Positions 13,451-21,001 of a stretch of DNA of 21,001 nt are shown piece after piece. Positions within the stretch are counted from its first letter, which is position 1. Each line of letters opens with the position of its first letter. The position numbers and the translations under genes were made by a program. Origin of the DNA: JBBSEZ01 sp038239195. GTDB lineage: Bacteria > Planctomycetota > Planctomycetia > Gemmatales > Gemmataceae. Where the stretch lies: positions 1-21,001 of the forward strand of contig JBBSEZ010000143.1 in assembly GCA_038239195.1 (NCBI GenBank). Reading direction: 5' to 3'. The notes below the pieces were generated by a model that saw only the letters and a program-made list of their open reading frames with translations, did not search any database and was not told the DNA's origin.

Positions 13451-15518
13451 GTTGCGCGATCTCGTGAACGGCCTTCAAACGGTGGGCGTTGGCGCACCCC
13501 AGCGGGATGACCACTTGGTGTCGTATCCGAAACGACCTTTGCTCTTTGCCGAGTTGAGCTCCGAAGGACAAGTGGCCTGCGTTAGCGCCCCTGACGCCGA
13601 GCGAATCAGTCGCCTGCTCAAGTATGAAACGAGCAAAGGAGGAGCGCGCGAGTCCACGCCTGGCTTCAACATCGATCCGCTCTATCGCGCGCGTGAGGGC
13701 GGCGAAGAGGAACTTCGGCGCCTTGTGGGTGACTTCAAGAAGGCGCTCGATAGAGGCGGCTTGCCGGAGCCCGCCGCTCGCGAAGCTCGGCTGTCGGGGC
13801 TAATTGAAAGGTGCGAGCCGAACTGGGACAACCGTGCGGCGGCGTTGAACAAGTCGTTGAACGGCGCGGCGGTCCTCCTGGCCGCCATCCTCGATGAGAA
13901 TCTGCCGGAAGCAGGATGGGCAGGCTTGCGGGAACTGCTGCGGCGTTCCAAGTTGCTAGACGCTGGGTTGCTCCATCAGCAACTTAGCGCGGTGCTCCGC
14001 CGACAGCTTATCGAAGGGGCACCGCAAGCTCCGTTGCCCATGCTTCTGGAAGTGCTCTTTCTCACGCCTACTTCGTTGGTCCTCGAACTCGATGATGCGC
14101 TGCGCTACGACTTGCCGGCCAACGCGGACCGCACCTGGGCCCTGCTCAATGAGTGGCTCCTGACGCGGGGAAGTTCTGCCGCGTCGGGGCCAACTACTGA
14201 GGCACGCGGGGCGTTCGGGGAGGTTCTTTCCGCGGACAAGGAGAAGATGCCCCAGGTCAAGCTCCCCCGCCTCGGGCCGGTGATCTTGCGGAGCCTTAGC
14301 AAGAGCATTGTCTGTCAACAACGCTACGGCCTTGCTGAGGCAGAGGCATGCCCGGTCGGCAAGGAGGTTCGGCGCGAGTTGGCCGCTGCCTTGAGTTGGT
14401 TGGTGCAACCGGAACGTGAAGGGAAGACCTGGGCAGACGTCTCCGAATCGTGCGGGCACGCCCTCCCGGCGGTGCTGCTTGCCTACCCAGACAAACTCCC
14501 CGCTGACCTCCCGGATTTGTCGAGCCTAATGGCCGGCCCAGCGCGATCCGACGCCGCGGCTGCCTCCACTTTCGAGACGATGGCCCACGCGGTGACCGAG
14601 TCCTTGCGCGGCATCGTGCGCACCGATCCACAGGCGCTCGTTCACGTGTTCGTGCTCGCCAAGGCGGACAAGGCACGGACGAAACTTCTGGCAAGCCACC
14701 AGTACACCGTCGATCGCTTGCTGGCGTCGGCACAGGAGTGGCAGCGAGCTGCTCGCAACCACCCGCCGATTCGGCTGCGGCAGTTCGGGAAGGCGAAGGG
14801 AGAGACGTTCTGGGGCGAGCCAATGGTGCCGCACCCAGGGGAACTGGTCTGGTGTGTAAACACGGCCTGGTTGCGGGCAGGCACTCATGCGGAGCGCGTG
14901 TCCGCCCTGGATTTTGGTGCCGGGCTCACGCTGCTGCTTGAGATGGGGCCTGCCTTGCGCGACTGCGCCCGGTGGGCGTTGCAGGTCGCCCTGACGAACT
15001 CAAGCGGCCTCTTGCTGGCCTTGGGACAAGCGCAACAGCTCAAGACGGTTCACCGCATGGGGCCTCGGTTTGGCAAGCAGGCGTTGCTACTGCCCTGTGT
15101 TTTCGGGCTTCTGCTCGCCAAGCTAGGCTGTTGGAGGGATAGATACGTGGAAAGCAATGCCTACCTGATTGGTCGCTTACTGAGCTTGGCTGATAGGCTG
15201 CACATCAACTACTGCAACCAGGTGAGGGACAAGGAGGTTCCCCGTCAGTTGCTCGGGAACGGGTTGATGGCAACGGCGCTGGACAACCCACGGGCGGGGC
15301 TGGCGCGCTTGGCAGACCGCTTGCCGTTGTACTACCGCTATGCGGGCACGCCGTTGCGCGACGAGGTCGGCTGCGTCGAACGGCTGATCGACAAGGCGAC
15401 CTTGCCGACACGCTGTGACGACGTGGAGAAAGCTCAGATGTTGCTGGGATACCTGGCTCGCCCAGAGGGCGGGACAGGCTCGGAGGAAGGGCAAGAGAAG
15501 CGAGGAGAACCGAAGTGA
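13440..15518 (+). CDS. cas8c: type I-C Cascade large subunit Cas8c (Csd1)
   Basis: 692 residues, somewhat long for the family. Cas8c reads the PAM and helps open target DNA in Cascade. The assignment rests on the N-terminus (MLLELRDLVNGLQTVGV, then YPKRPLLFAELSSEGQV), on internal signs such as GFNIDPLYR and GGDFKK-like helical segments, and on the position between cas5c and cas7c. No enzyme motif is expected or seen. The ATG lies inside the 3' end of cas5c, and the stop overlaps the cas7c GTG, so translation is coupled. If the solitary RNA acts as proposed, this protein would have to accept GCC on the PAM side. Confidence 0.92.
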   Translation: MLLELRDLVNGLQTVGVGAPQRDDHLVSYPKRPLLFAELSSEGQVACVSAPDAERISRLLKYETSKGGARESTPGFNIDPLYRAREGGEEELRRLVGDFKKALDRGGLPEPAAREARLSGLIERCEPNWDNRAAALNKSLNGAAVLLAAILDENLPEAGWAGLRELLRRSKLLDAGLLHQQLSAVLRRQLIEGAPQAPLPMLLEVLFLTPTSLVLELDDALRYDLPANADRTWALLNEWLLTRGSSAASGPTTEARGAFGEVLSADKEKMPQVKLPRLGPVILRSLSKSIVCQQRYGLAEAEACPVGKEVRRELAAALSWLVQPEREGKTWADVSESCGHALPAVLLAYPDKLPADLPDLSSLMAGPARSDAAAASTFETMAHAVTESLRGIVRTDPQALVHVFVLAKADKARTKLLASHQYTVDRLLASAQEWQRAARNHPPIRLRQFGKAKGETFWGEPMVPHPGELVWCVNTAWLRAGTHAERVSALDFGAGLTLLLEMGPALRDCARWALQVALTNSSGLLLALGQAQQLKTVHRMGPRFGKQALLLPCVFGLLLAKLGCWRDRYVESNAYLIGRLLSLADRLHINYCNQVRDKEVPRQLLGNGLMATALDNPRAGLARLADRLPLYYRYAGTPLRDEVGCVERLIDKATLPTRCDDVEKAQMLLGYLARPEGGTGSEEGQEKRGEPK

Positions 15519-16378
15519 CCACGACGCAACTGAACGCGGGGCCCCTTGTGCGAGCGACGGGCCTCCTGATCATCGAAGTGTTGAACTCGAACCCGAACGG
15601 CGACCCCGACCGCGAGAGTGATCCGCGGCAACGGCCGGACGGCCGCGGGGAGATTTCCCCGGTGTCGTTCAAGCGGAAACTGCGCGATCTCATCGAGAAC
15701 AAAGAGGGCCCTGTTTGGGGTACGGTGAGCCAGGAACACCAACTGGCGAGCGAGGAGTTTGCGATCCTTGAGTCGCGCGGCCGTGAGCGGAAGAAGATCG
15801 AGGGGGAGATCAAAGACGGCAAGTTTATCAGGAAGTACTGGGATGCCCGGGTCTTCGGTAACACGTTCCTGGAGGAGGGAGGGCCAGACGCCGTCAAGAC
15901 GGGCGTCGTGCAGTTCGGGCTGGGCTTGTCGGTGGCGCCGATCGAGATCGAGCGCATGACCAACACCAACAAGGCGGGCGTGCAGGAAGGCAAGGATCGC
16001 GGGATGGCCCCGCTCGGGTATCGCATCGTTCGCCACGGCGTCTACTGCATGCCCTTTTTCGTGAACCCCAGCGCCGCCACCAAGACGGGCTGCACGCGGC
16101 GCGACATCGACCTCATGTTGCAGCTACTCCCCTACGCCTATCCGCACTCGCGCTCTTACGTGCGGCCGTCGGTGGAGGTCCGGCACGCCTGGTACGTCGA
16201 GCATCGGTCCTCCATCGGGTCGTGTTCCGACTTTGCCCTCCTCGAGGCCCTGGCACCACGCAAGACTACCCCGCTTGAGAAGGCGTCGGAAAGTTGGGCC
16301 GACTACGAAGTTCCCACCCAGTTGCCGAAAGAGTTGGCGGGGAAGGTGGCCGGCTTGGTGGACAAAGCGGAGATGTGA
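15515..16378 (+). CDS. cas7: type I-C Cascade backbone subunit Cas7c (Csd2)
   Basis: 287 residues, the normal length. Cas7 copies line the guide RNA; the thumb of each one flips out a guide base, which produces the six-base period in target pairing. LIIEVLNSNPNGDPDRESDP is the typical N-terminal motif, followed by RGEISPVSFKRKLRDLI. Later YWDARVFGNTF and GVVQFGLGLSVAPIEIE are also family-like. The GTG start overlaps the cas8c TGA (GTGA), with GAGGAGAACC before it. The cas3 ATG follows after one base. Confidence 0.96.
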   Translation: MTTTQLNAGPLVRATGLLIIEVLNSNPNGDPDRESDPRQRPDGRGEISPVSFKRKLRDLIENKEGPVWGTVSQEHQLASEEFAILESRGRERKKIEGEIKDGKFIRKYWDARVFGNTFLEEGGPDAVKTGVVQFGLGLSVAPIEIERMTNTNKAGVQEGKDRGMAPLGYRIVRHGVYCMPFFVNPSAATKTGCTRRDIDLMLQLLPYAYPHSRSYVRPSVEVRHAWYVEHRSSIGSCSDFALLEALAPRKTTPLEKASESWADYEVPTQLPKELAGKVAGLVDKAEM

Positions 16379-16379
16379 G

Positions 16380-18629
16380 ATGCACGAACCGCTCGCTCAT
16401 AGCGCCCGCCCGAAGCGGAACATTCCGATGCAGTCCTACGCCGCCCACATCTGGGCCGTCGTCCGGCAAGCCGTTCTCAACGCGCACGCTGCGGGAGAGC
16501 ACATGGCAACGAACGGGGCTGTTCTGGAGACAGTCCTCCGTTTGGCTGCCCCCTACCACGATCTGGGCAAACTCGACCCGGCCAATCAGGAGGTCCTCCG
16601 CCAGTCGGGAGGAGGCCACTTGCCCGTCCATCACTGCGACGCTGGGGTTGCGCATCTGCTCGGAAGCCCCCCGAATTGGAAGGACGCCGTCCGGTGGTGG
16701 GCGGCGCTCCTCATCTACTCTCACCACGTAGGGCTGCCATACCCACAGGGGGAGCTGCTCGAAGGCGGGCAACGGGCGTTCCGGGACGACGGTCTCATCG
16801 GAAATCGGAAGACGTACGACGTCACGGACGAGCGCTTGGCGGACTACCTGCGAGCGCATCGAGCGGCGTTGCCGGAACTGAGCGACCCGGGCCCCTCTCC
16901 TTCCGCGCTCCCGGTTCATCCTCTGTTCTTCCGTGTGGCGCTGTCGTGTCTGGTGGATGCGGATCACGGCGATACTGCCAGCCACTACGGCGAGATCGCG
17001 TCTGTCAACCCACCTTCGTTGCGCGCGGCGGAGAGGTTAGCGAAGCTCAACAGCTACGTCGGGGCCTTGGGCCAGGGCGTCACGGACGAGCGGAACGCCC
17101 GTCGGAACCGGCTGCGCGCGCAGGTCTACGCGGCCTGTCGAGATGGAGACGTTGGCCCAGCGATTCAGGAGTGCGATAGCCCGGTCGGCTCCGGCAAGAC
17201 CACGGCGGTCATGGCGCACCTGTTACAAGCCGCGGCAGCGAAGGGGCTCCGCCGAATCTTCGTCGTCCTCCCCTTCACCAACATCATCGACCAGTCGGTC
17301 GAGACGTACCGCACGGCCCTGCTGTTGCCCGACGAGCAGGAGGAAGAAGTTGTCGCGGCCCACCACCACCGCGCCGAGTTCAAAGAGCCTGCCTCTCGGC
17401 AGCTTTCTGCTCTGTGGCAAGCGCCTGTCGTGGTGACGACGGCCGTGCAGTTTTTCGAGACGCTGGCCAGCCGGCGGCCCGCCGCCGTGCGGAAGTTGCA
17501 TCAACTCGCCGGCTCGGCGATCTTCATCGACGAGTCGCACGCTTGCTTGCCGGTGCCTCTGTGGCCGCAGGCATGGGCGTGGTTGACGCAACTGGCCGAA
17601 CAGTGGGGTTGTCACATCGTCCTCGGTTCAGGGTCGCTGAATCGGCTCTGGCAACTGCCAGACTTTGTCGATCAGCCCCATTCACTGCCGGCGCTCGTCC
17701 CGCCCGAGGTGCGCGGTCAGACGTCGGACATCGAGAAGTCGCGGATCGTCTACCGGACAAAGGAGGGGGCTCTCGGCCTGGAGGACCTGGTCGGTTGGCT
17801 CTCGAACCTCGAAGGCCCACGTCTCTTGATCGTGAACACCGTGCAGACCGCAGCGGCGATCGCCAGCGAGCTGGAGCGGTCCTCCGGGAGACGATCCGTC
17901 GAGCACCTATCCACGGCCCTCGCGCCACGCCATCGGGGGAAAACGCTCAAGCGCGTGAAAAAACGGCTTGCAACCAAGGAGGACACGGACTGGACCTTGG
18001 TTGCCACCTCCTGCATCGAAGCCGGGGTGGACTTGTCCTTTCGGACAGGGCTGCGCGAACGTTCGAGCCTGACAAGCTTGATTCAGATTGGCGGTCGTGT
18101 CAATCGCGAACACGAGCGTCCGTCCGCGGAGGTCTGGGACTTTCAGCTTCGAGTCGAAGGCTTGGTGAATGCCAACCCGGCCTTCCAAGACTCGAGCAAG
18201 GTTCTGGCGAACCTGTTCCAGTTAAAGAAGGTGATCTCGCCGGAACTCTGTACGCAGGCGTTGGCGGACGAACTCAAGCTTCAAGGCAAAAGCAGCATCA
18301 ATAGGCCATTGCGTGACGCCGAGTTGATCGGGGACTTCCCCAAGGTAGAGTCTCTGTTTCGGGTGATCGGGGACAACACAGTTACCGCGGTGATTGACAA
18401 GGATTTGCAAGCGAGACTGGACGCGGGCGAGAAGGTGGATTGGAAGGAACTGCAACAACTGAGCGTGCAGCTTTATGCAGACCGAGCGTTGAAGTTTGGG
18501 GCCCGACCGTTCGCGGGCTACCCTGATGGTCAGCTCGTGGCCTGGGGCCTGGCGTACGACAAATTTCTGGGATACATGGCGGGCGCATTGTCTGTCTTGC
18601 GGAGCGAACAAACTGCCTTCTTGGTCTGA
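16380..18629 (+). CDS. cas3: Cas3 HD nuclease-helicase
   Basis: 749 residues. It is recruited to target-bound Cascade, unwinds and degrades DNA. The N-terminal HD nuclease has H23, H60-D61 in YHDLGK, H84-H85 in LPVHHCDAG and H115-H116 in YSHHVG. The SF2 helicase has motif I SPVGSGKTT (about 268-276), motif II DESH (about 383-386), a motif III variant LGSGSL, motif V SCIEAGVDLSF and motif VI QIGGRVNR (about 568). All nuclease and ATPase residues appear intact. The ATG at 16380 is the natural start, one base after the cas7 stop. In most type I-C loci cas3 is the first gene; here it is fourth, which could place it under the same autorepression as Cascade. Confidence 0.96.
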   Translation: MHEPLAHSARPKRNIPMQSYAAHIWAVVRQAVLNAHAAGEHMATNGAVLETVLRLAAPYHDLGKLDPANQEVLRQSGGGHLPVHHCDAGVAHLLGSPPNWKDAVRWWAALLIYSHHVGLPYPQGELLEGGQRAFRDDGLIGNRKTYDVTDERLADYLRAHRAALPELSDPGPSPSALPVHPLFFRVALSCLVDADHGDTASHYGEIASVNPPSLRAAERLAKLNSYVGALGQGVTDERNARRNRLRAQVYAACRDGDVGPAIQECDSPVGSGKTTAVMAHLLQAAAAKGLRRIFVVLPFTNIIDQSVETYRTALLLPDEQEEEVVAAHHHRAEFKEPASRQLSALWQAPVVVTTAVQFFETLASRRPAAVRKLHQLAGSAIFIDESHACLPVPLWPQAWAWLTQLAEQWGCHIVLGSGSLNRLWQLPDFVDQPHSLPALVPPEVRGQTSDIEKSRIVYRTKEGALGLEDLVGWLSNLEGPRLLIVNTVQTAAAIASELERSSGRRSVEHLSTALAPRHRGKTLKRVKKRLATKEDTDWTLVATSCIEAGVDLSFRTGLRERSSLTSLIQIGGRVNREHERPSAEVWDFQLRVEGLVNANPAFQDSSKVLANLFQLKKVISPELCTQALADELKLQGKSSINRPLRDAELIGDFPKVESLFRVIGDNTVTAVIDKDLQARLDAGEKVDWKELQQLSVQLYADRALKFGARPFAGYPDGQLVAWGLAYDKFLGYMAGALSVLRSEQTAFLV

Positions 18630-18654
18630 CGGGAAGCCGTCGGTCGAGGCCAAC

Positions 18655-19299
18655 ATGAACATGAGCGAGCTAGCGGACGACGACTTGCAGCCCATTCGCG
18701 CCTTGAACGACCTGCTTTTCTGCGAGCGCCGCTGTGCCCTCCATCGCCTGGAGCAAGTCTGGCTGGACAACGCTTTCACCGTGCAGGGCACAGCGGGTCA
18801 CGCCCAGGCGCACCGCGAGCCGTCGCGTCGCGAGTTGACCGCGGGCGGGAACGTTGCGCGGAACGTCTGGTTGCGCTCGGACCGGCTGCGCCTGGTGGGC
18901 CGGGCCGACGTGGTCGAGCTGCGGCCCGAGCCGTTTCCCATCGAGTACAAGCGCGGCCGACGAAAGCGCTGGGACAACGACGACGTGCAGTTGTGCGCGC
19001 AGGCGCTCTGTCTGGAGGAGATGCTGGGCGTCCCGGTCCCGGCCGGGGCCATCTACCACCTGAGCTCGCGCCGCCGTCGGGACGTCGCCTTTGACGAGCC
19101 GTTGCGGCGGCGCACAGAGGAGGCCGCGTGCCGGTTGCACGAGTTGGTGGCCTCGAACGTGACGCCGCCGGCGGTGTTGAAGCCGCGCTGCCGGGGGTGT
19201 TCGCTGCGTTCGGTGTGTTTGCCGGAGATGTTGAGCGAGACAGCTCCGGTGAGGCGGTATTGCCTGCAACTCTATCAGGTGGCCGAGGAGCAGGCGTGA
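18655..19299 (+). CDS. cas4: Cas4 exonuclease for spacer selection and PAM trimming
   Basis: 214 residues. Cas4 works with Cas1-Cas2 to choose and trim prespacers at the PAM. The RecB-like core has GRADVVEL and IEYKRGRRKRW (the Lys of EYKRG is catalytic). The iron-sulfur cluster Cys set is C23 (LLFCERRC, with C27 also there) and C179, C182, C188 at the C-terminus. The ATG at 18655 (MNMSELADDD) lies 25 bases after cas3, with a GAGG upstream. Composition becomes visibly more GC-rich from here to cas2 than in cas5-cas3. Confidence 0.95.
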   Translation: MNMSELADDDLQPIRALNDLLFCERRCALHRLEQVWLDNAFTVQGTAGHAQAHREPSRRELTAGGNVARNVWLRSDRLRLVGRADVVELRPEPFPIEYKRGRRKRWDNDDVQLCAQALCLEEMLGVPVPAGAIYHLSSRRRRDVAFDEPLRRRTEEAACRLHELVASNVTPPAVLKPRCRGCSLRSVCLPEMLSETAPVRRYCLQLYQVAEEQA

Positions 19300-19358
19300 G
19301 GGAGTTGGGCGTTTTGGCGGGGACGATCAGGAGCGGGGGCACGAGCGGGAGGACGACC

Positions 19359-20390
19359 ATGCGACAGCATAGCAACACGCTGTTCATTACCACGCAAGGG
19401 GCGTACGTGGGCCGCAACCACCAAACCCTGGAGGTGAAGGTGGAGCGCGAGGTGCGCCTGACGGTGCCGCTACATCACCTGGAGGGGGTCGTGTGTTTCG
19501 GCCGGGTGGGGATGAGCCCGGCGGTGTTCGGGCTGTGCGAAGAGCGCGGGTTGATGGTGACGTACCTCACCGAGCACGGGCGGTTTCTGGCGCGGGTGTC
19601 GGGGCCCGTACACGGCAACGTGCTGTTACGCCGGGAGCAGTATCGGCGCGCCGACAATCCGGCTGCCTCGCTGGCGCTAGCCCGGCCGATGGTGGCGGCG
19701 AAGATCCAGAACGCGCGCAATCTGCTGTTGCGGTCGGCCCGGGAGGGGGAGGAGGACGAGCGGGCCGTGGGCGCCCGGAAGGCCGCCGGTCAGATGGCGG
19801 CGCTGTTGCTGGAGGTGCCGAGGGCGCAAGACATGGACGTGTTGCGGGGAGTGGAGGGCTCGGCCGCGCGCGTCTACTTCGAGGGGTTTTCCTGCATGAT
19901 TCGCCAGCAAGCGGACGCTTTCGAGATGAAGGGGCGAACGCGCCGCCCGCCCCTCGATCCGCTCAACTCCCTGCTCTCGTTCGTCTACGCCCTGGTGCGG
20001 CACGACTGCGCGGCAGCTCTGGAGGGGGTTGGGCTGGACCCGGCGGTGGGCTACCTGCACGCGGATCGGCCGGGGCGGTTGTCGTTGGCCCTGGACATGA
20101 TGGAGGAGTTCCGGGCCCTGGTCGCCGATCGCCTGGTGCTGGCGCTCATCAATCGCCGTCAAGTGCAAGCGAGCGGGTTCGCGAAGGACGCGGGTGGGGC
20201 GGTGAGCATGGACGACCCGACCCGGCGGGCGGTGCTGGTCGCCTACGCGGCGCGAAAGCGGGAGGAGGTGACGCACCCGCTTTCCAAGGAGGAGGTCCCG
20301 ATCAGCTTGTTGCCCCACTTGCAGGCGCGGCTGCTGGCGCGCGCGCTGCGGAACGACGTCCCGGAGTATCCGGCGCTGGTGATGCGCTGA
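19359..20390 (+). CDS. cas1: CRISPR integrase Cas1
   Basis: 343 residues, the normal type I-C length. Metal ligands are E166 in GVEGSAARVYFEGF, H234 in GYLHADRPGR, and D246 with E249 in LALDMMEEFR. RPPLDPLNSLLSFVYALV is the typical middle motif. It joins new spacers to the leader end of the array as a complex with Cas2. GGGAGGACGACC precedes the ATG; the frame further upstream overlaps cas4 and is not used. Confidence 0.97.
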   Translation: MRQHSNTLFITTQGAYVGRNHQTLEVKVEREVRLTVPLHHLEGVVCFGRVGMSPAVFGLCEERGLMVTYLTEHGRFLARVSGPVHGNVLLRREQYRRADNPAASLALARPMVAAKIQNARNLLLRSAREGEEDERAVGARKAAGQMAALLLEVPRAQDMDVLRGVEGSAARVYFEGFSCMIRQQADAFEMKGRTRRPPLDPLNSLLSFVYALVRHDCAAALEGVGLDPAVGYLHADRPGRLSLALDMMEEFRALVADRLVLALINRRQVQASGFAKDAGGAVSMDDPTRRAVLVAYAARKREEVTHPLSKEEVPISLLPHLQARLLARALRNDVPEYPALVMR

Positions 20391-20403
20391 GGGAGGAGCA
20401 GCG

Positions 20404-20694
20404 ATGAACGTCCTGGTGACCTACGACGTGTGTACCACGACGCCGGAGGGACGTCGGCGTTTGCGGCGCGTCGCGCGGGCGTGTCTCGATTTCGGCCAGC
20501 GGGTGCAGTATTCCGTTTTCGAGTGCGTGGTGGGGGAGAAGGAGATGACGCAGTTGCGACAGCGCTTGCTGAGCGAGATCGATCCGGCGCAGGACAGCTT
20601 GCGCCTGTACCCGATGGGCGGGAACTTCGGGACGATGGTCGAGGTGCATGGGCGAAATCGAGCCATCGACTTCGAAGGGCCGCTGGTCGTGTGA
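20404..20694 (+). CDS. cas2: CRISPR adaptation protein Cas2
   Basis: 96 residues, ferredoxin-like. MNVLVTYDVCTT carries the conserved Asp (D8), and GQRVQYSVFECVV and DSLRLYPMG are typical. It is the structural partner of Cas1 in spacer integration. GGGAGGAGCAGCG precedes the ATG, 13 bases after cas1. The array leader follows directly. Confidence 0.97.
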   Translation: MNVLVTYDVCTTTPEGRRRLRRVARACLDFGQRVQYSVFECVVGEKEMTQLRQRLLSEIDPAQDSLRLYPMGGNFGTMVEVHGRNRAIDFEGPLVV

Positions 20695-20890
20695 AGCTCG
20701 ATGGGGGGCTTGGGCGCACCAGGAGTGAGGGCGGTTTGCCTGGGAGGTCCGCGATGGGCGCAAGGGGAGCAATTGAAATGGGTTGCGATGAGGAGAGGAA
20801 GATGGGAGGGAGCTCTTGTGGGGGTCGGTGGCGGGGTTACGCGAAAAGTGCAGCGCAAGATGAGTTGAAGTCATAAGTTACGAGAGCAGC
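20695..20890 (+). promoter_or_regulatory. CRISPR leader
   Basis: 196 bases of non-coding DNA between cas2 and the first repeat. The last 50 bases are less GC-rich than the surroundings. A weak -10-like CATAAG (20872-20877) would start transcription just before repeat one, without a good -35. Array and cas genes point the same way. Confidence 0.6.
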
Positions 20891-21001
20891 CTTTCCCGTC
20901 CGGGCGACCGGGCGGGCGGATTGAAACCTTCGCCGGGGCCTTGCGGGGAGCTGGCAGCCCGGCTTTCCCGTCCGGGCGACCGGGCGGGCGGATTGAAACC
21001 A
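20891..21001 (+). CRISPR. type I-C CRISPR array, first two repeats, cut by the window edge
   Basis: Two identical 37-bp repeats (20891-20927 and 20963-20999) are separated by a 35-bp spacer (20928-20962), a period of 72. Each repeat has an 8-bp stem, CCGTCCGG with CCGGGCGG (one G-T pair), and ends in GCGGATTGAAAC. Both repeats are followed by C, so the repeat could be 38 bp and the spacer 34 bp. The array continues outside the window. Confidence 0.95.

Noticed and set aside
17610..17640. Cas3 motif III reads LGSGSL instead of SAT as a sign of inactivation
   Set aside because: From memory SGS-type motif III is common in type I-C Cas3, and all other nuclease and helicase motifs are intact.
20772..20779. 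ATTGAAAT in the leader as a second solitary handle
   Set aside because: Only 7-8 bases agree with the repeat end, there is no stem before it and no terminator after it.

Overview
This looks like chromosomal DNA of a high-GC planctomycete, probably of the Gemmata group. That is an inference from the very high GC, a protein with the short TIGR02996 N-terminal domain (abundant in planctomycetes), several secreted or membrane proteins of no clear family, a sigma factor/PDZ operon, and GC-rich palindromes of a kind I associate with these genomes.

Left part (1-12460), ordinary chromosome. A frameshifted Rpn-family PD-(D/E)XK nuclease gene runs off the left edge and lies just behind mnmA (tRNA 2-thiouridylase). 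Divergent from mnmA is nfo (endonuclease IV), whose 3' end overlaps a convergent operon: an ECF sigma factor, a single-pass membrane protein that may be its anti-sigma factor, and a secreted PDZ protein. Next come a secreted protein of unknown function, palindromic repeats, a secreted transglutaminase-like protease, csrA with a clear terminator, an LpxH-like metallophosphatase, cysC (APS kinase), an alpha/beta-hydrolase that has lost its catalytic Ser, a TIGR02996-domain protein, and a zinc-ribbon membrane protein.

Right part (12510-21001), a complete type I-C CRISPR-Cas locus in the order cas5c-cas8c-cas7c-cas3-cas4-cas1-cas2, followed by a leader and the start of an array (37-bp repeats, 35-bp spacer) cut by the window edge. 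cas3 sits after cas7 rather than at the head of the operon. There is no cas6, so Cas5c is expected to process the crRNA and leave an 11-nt handle.

Main discovery. In the gap before cas5 the minus strand carries a solitary, diverged CRISPR repeat (12571-12600). It keeps the last 12 nt of the array repeat exactly and keeps a stem-loop, but the stem sequence differs. It has a predicted extended -10 box just upstream and an intrinsic terminator downstream, giving an RNA of about 90 nt. The first 17 nt of its guide match the cas5 upstream region at 12693-12709, with mismatches only at guide positions 6 and 12; position 18 is the next mismatch. In type I Cascade every sixth guide base is flipped out and unpaired, so this is the pattern expected of a crRNA-like RNA that guides Cascade to its own cas promoter. 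The model is a CreR/CreA-like autorepressor: Cascade loaded with this partial-match RNA shuts down cas transcription without cleavage, and repression eases when array crRNAs or inhibitors take up Cascade.
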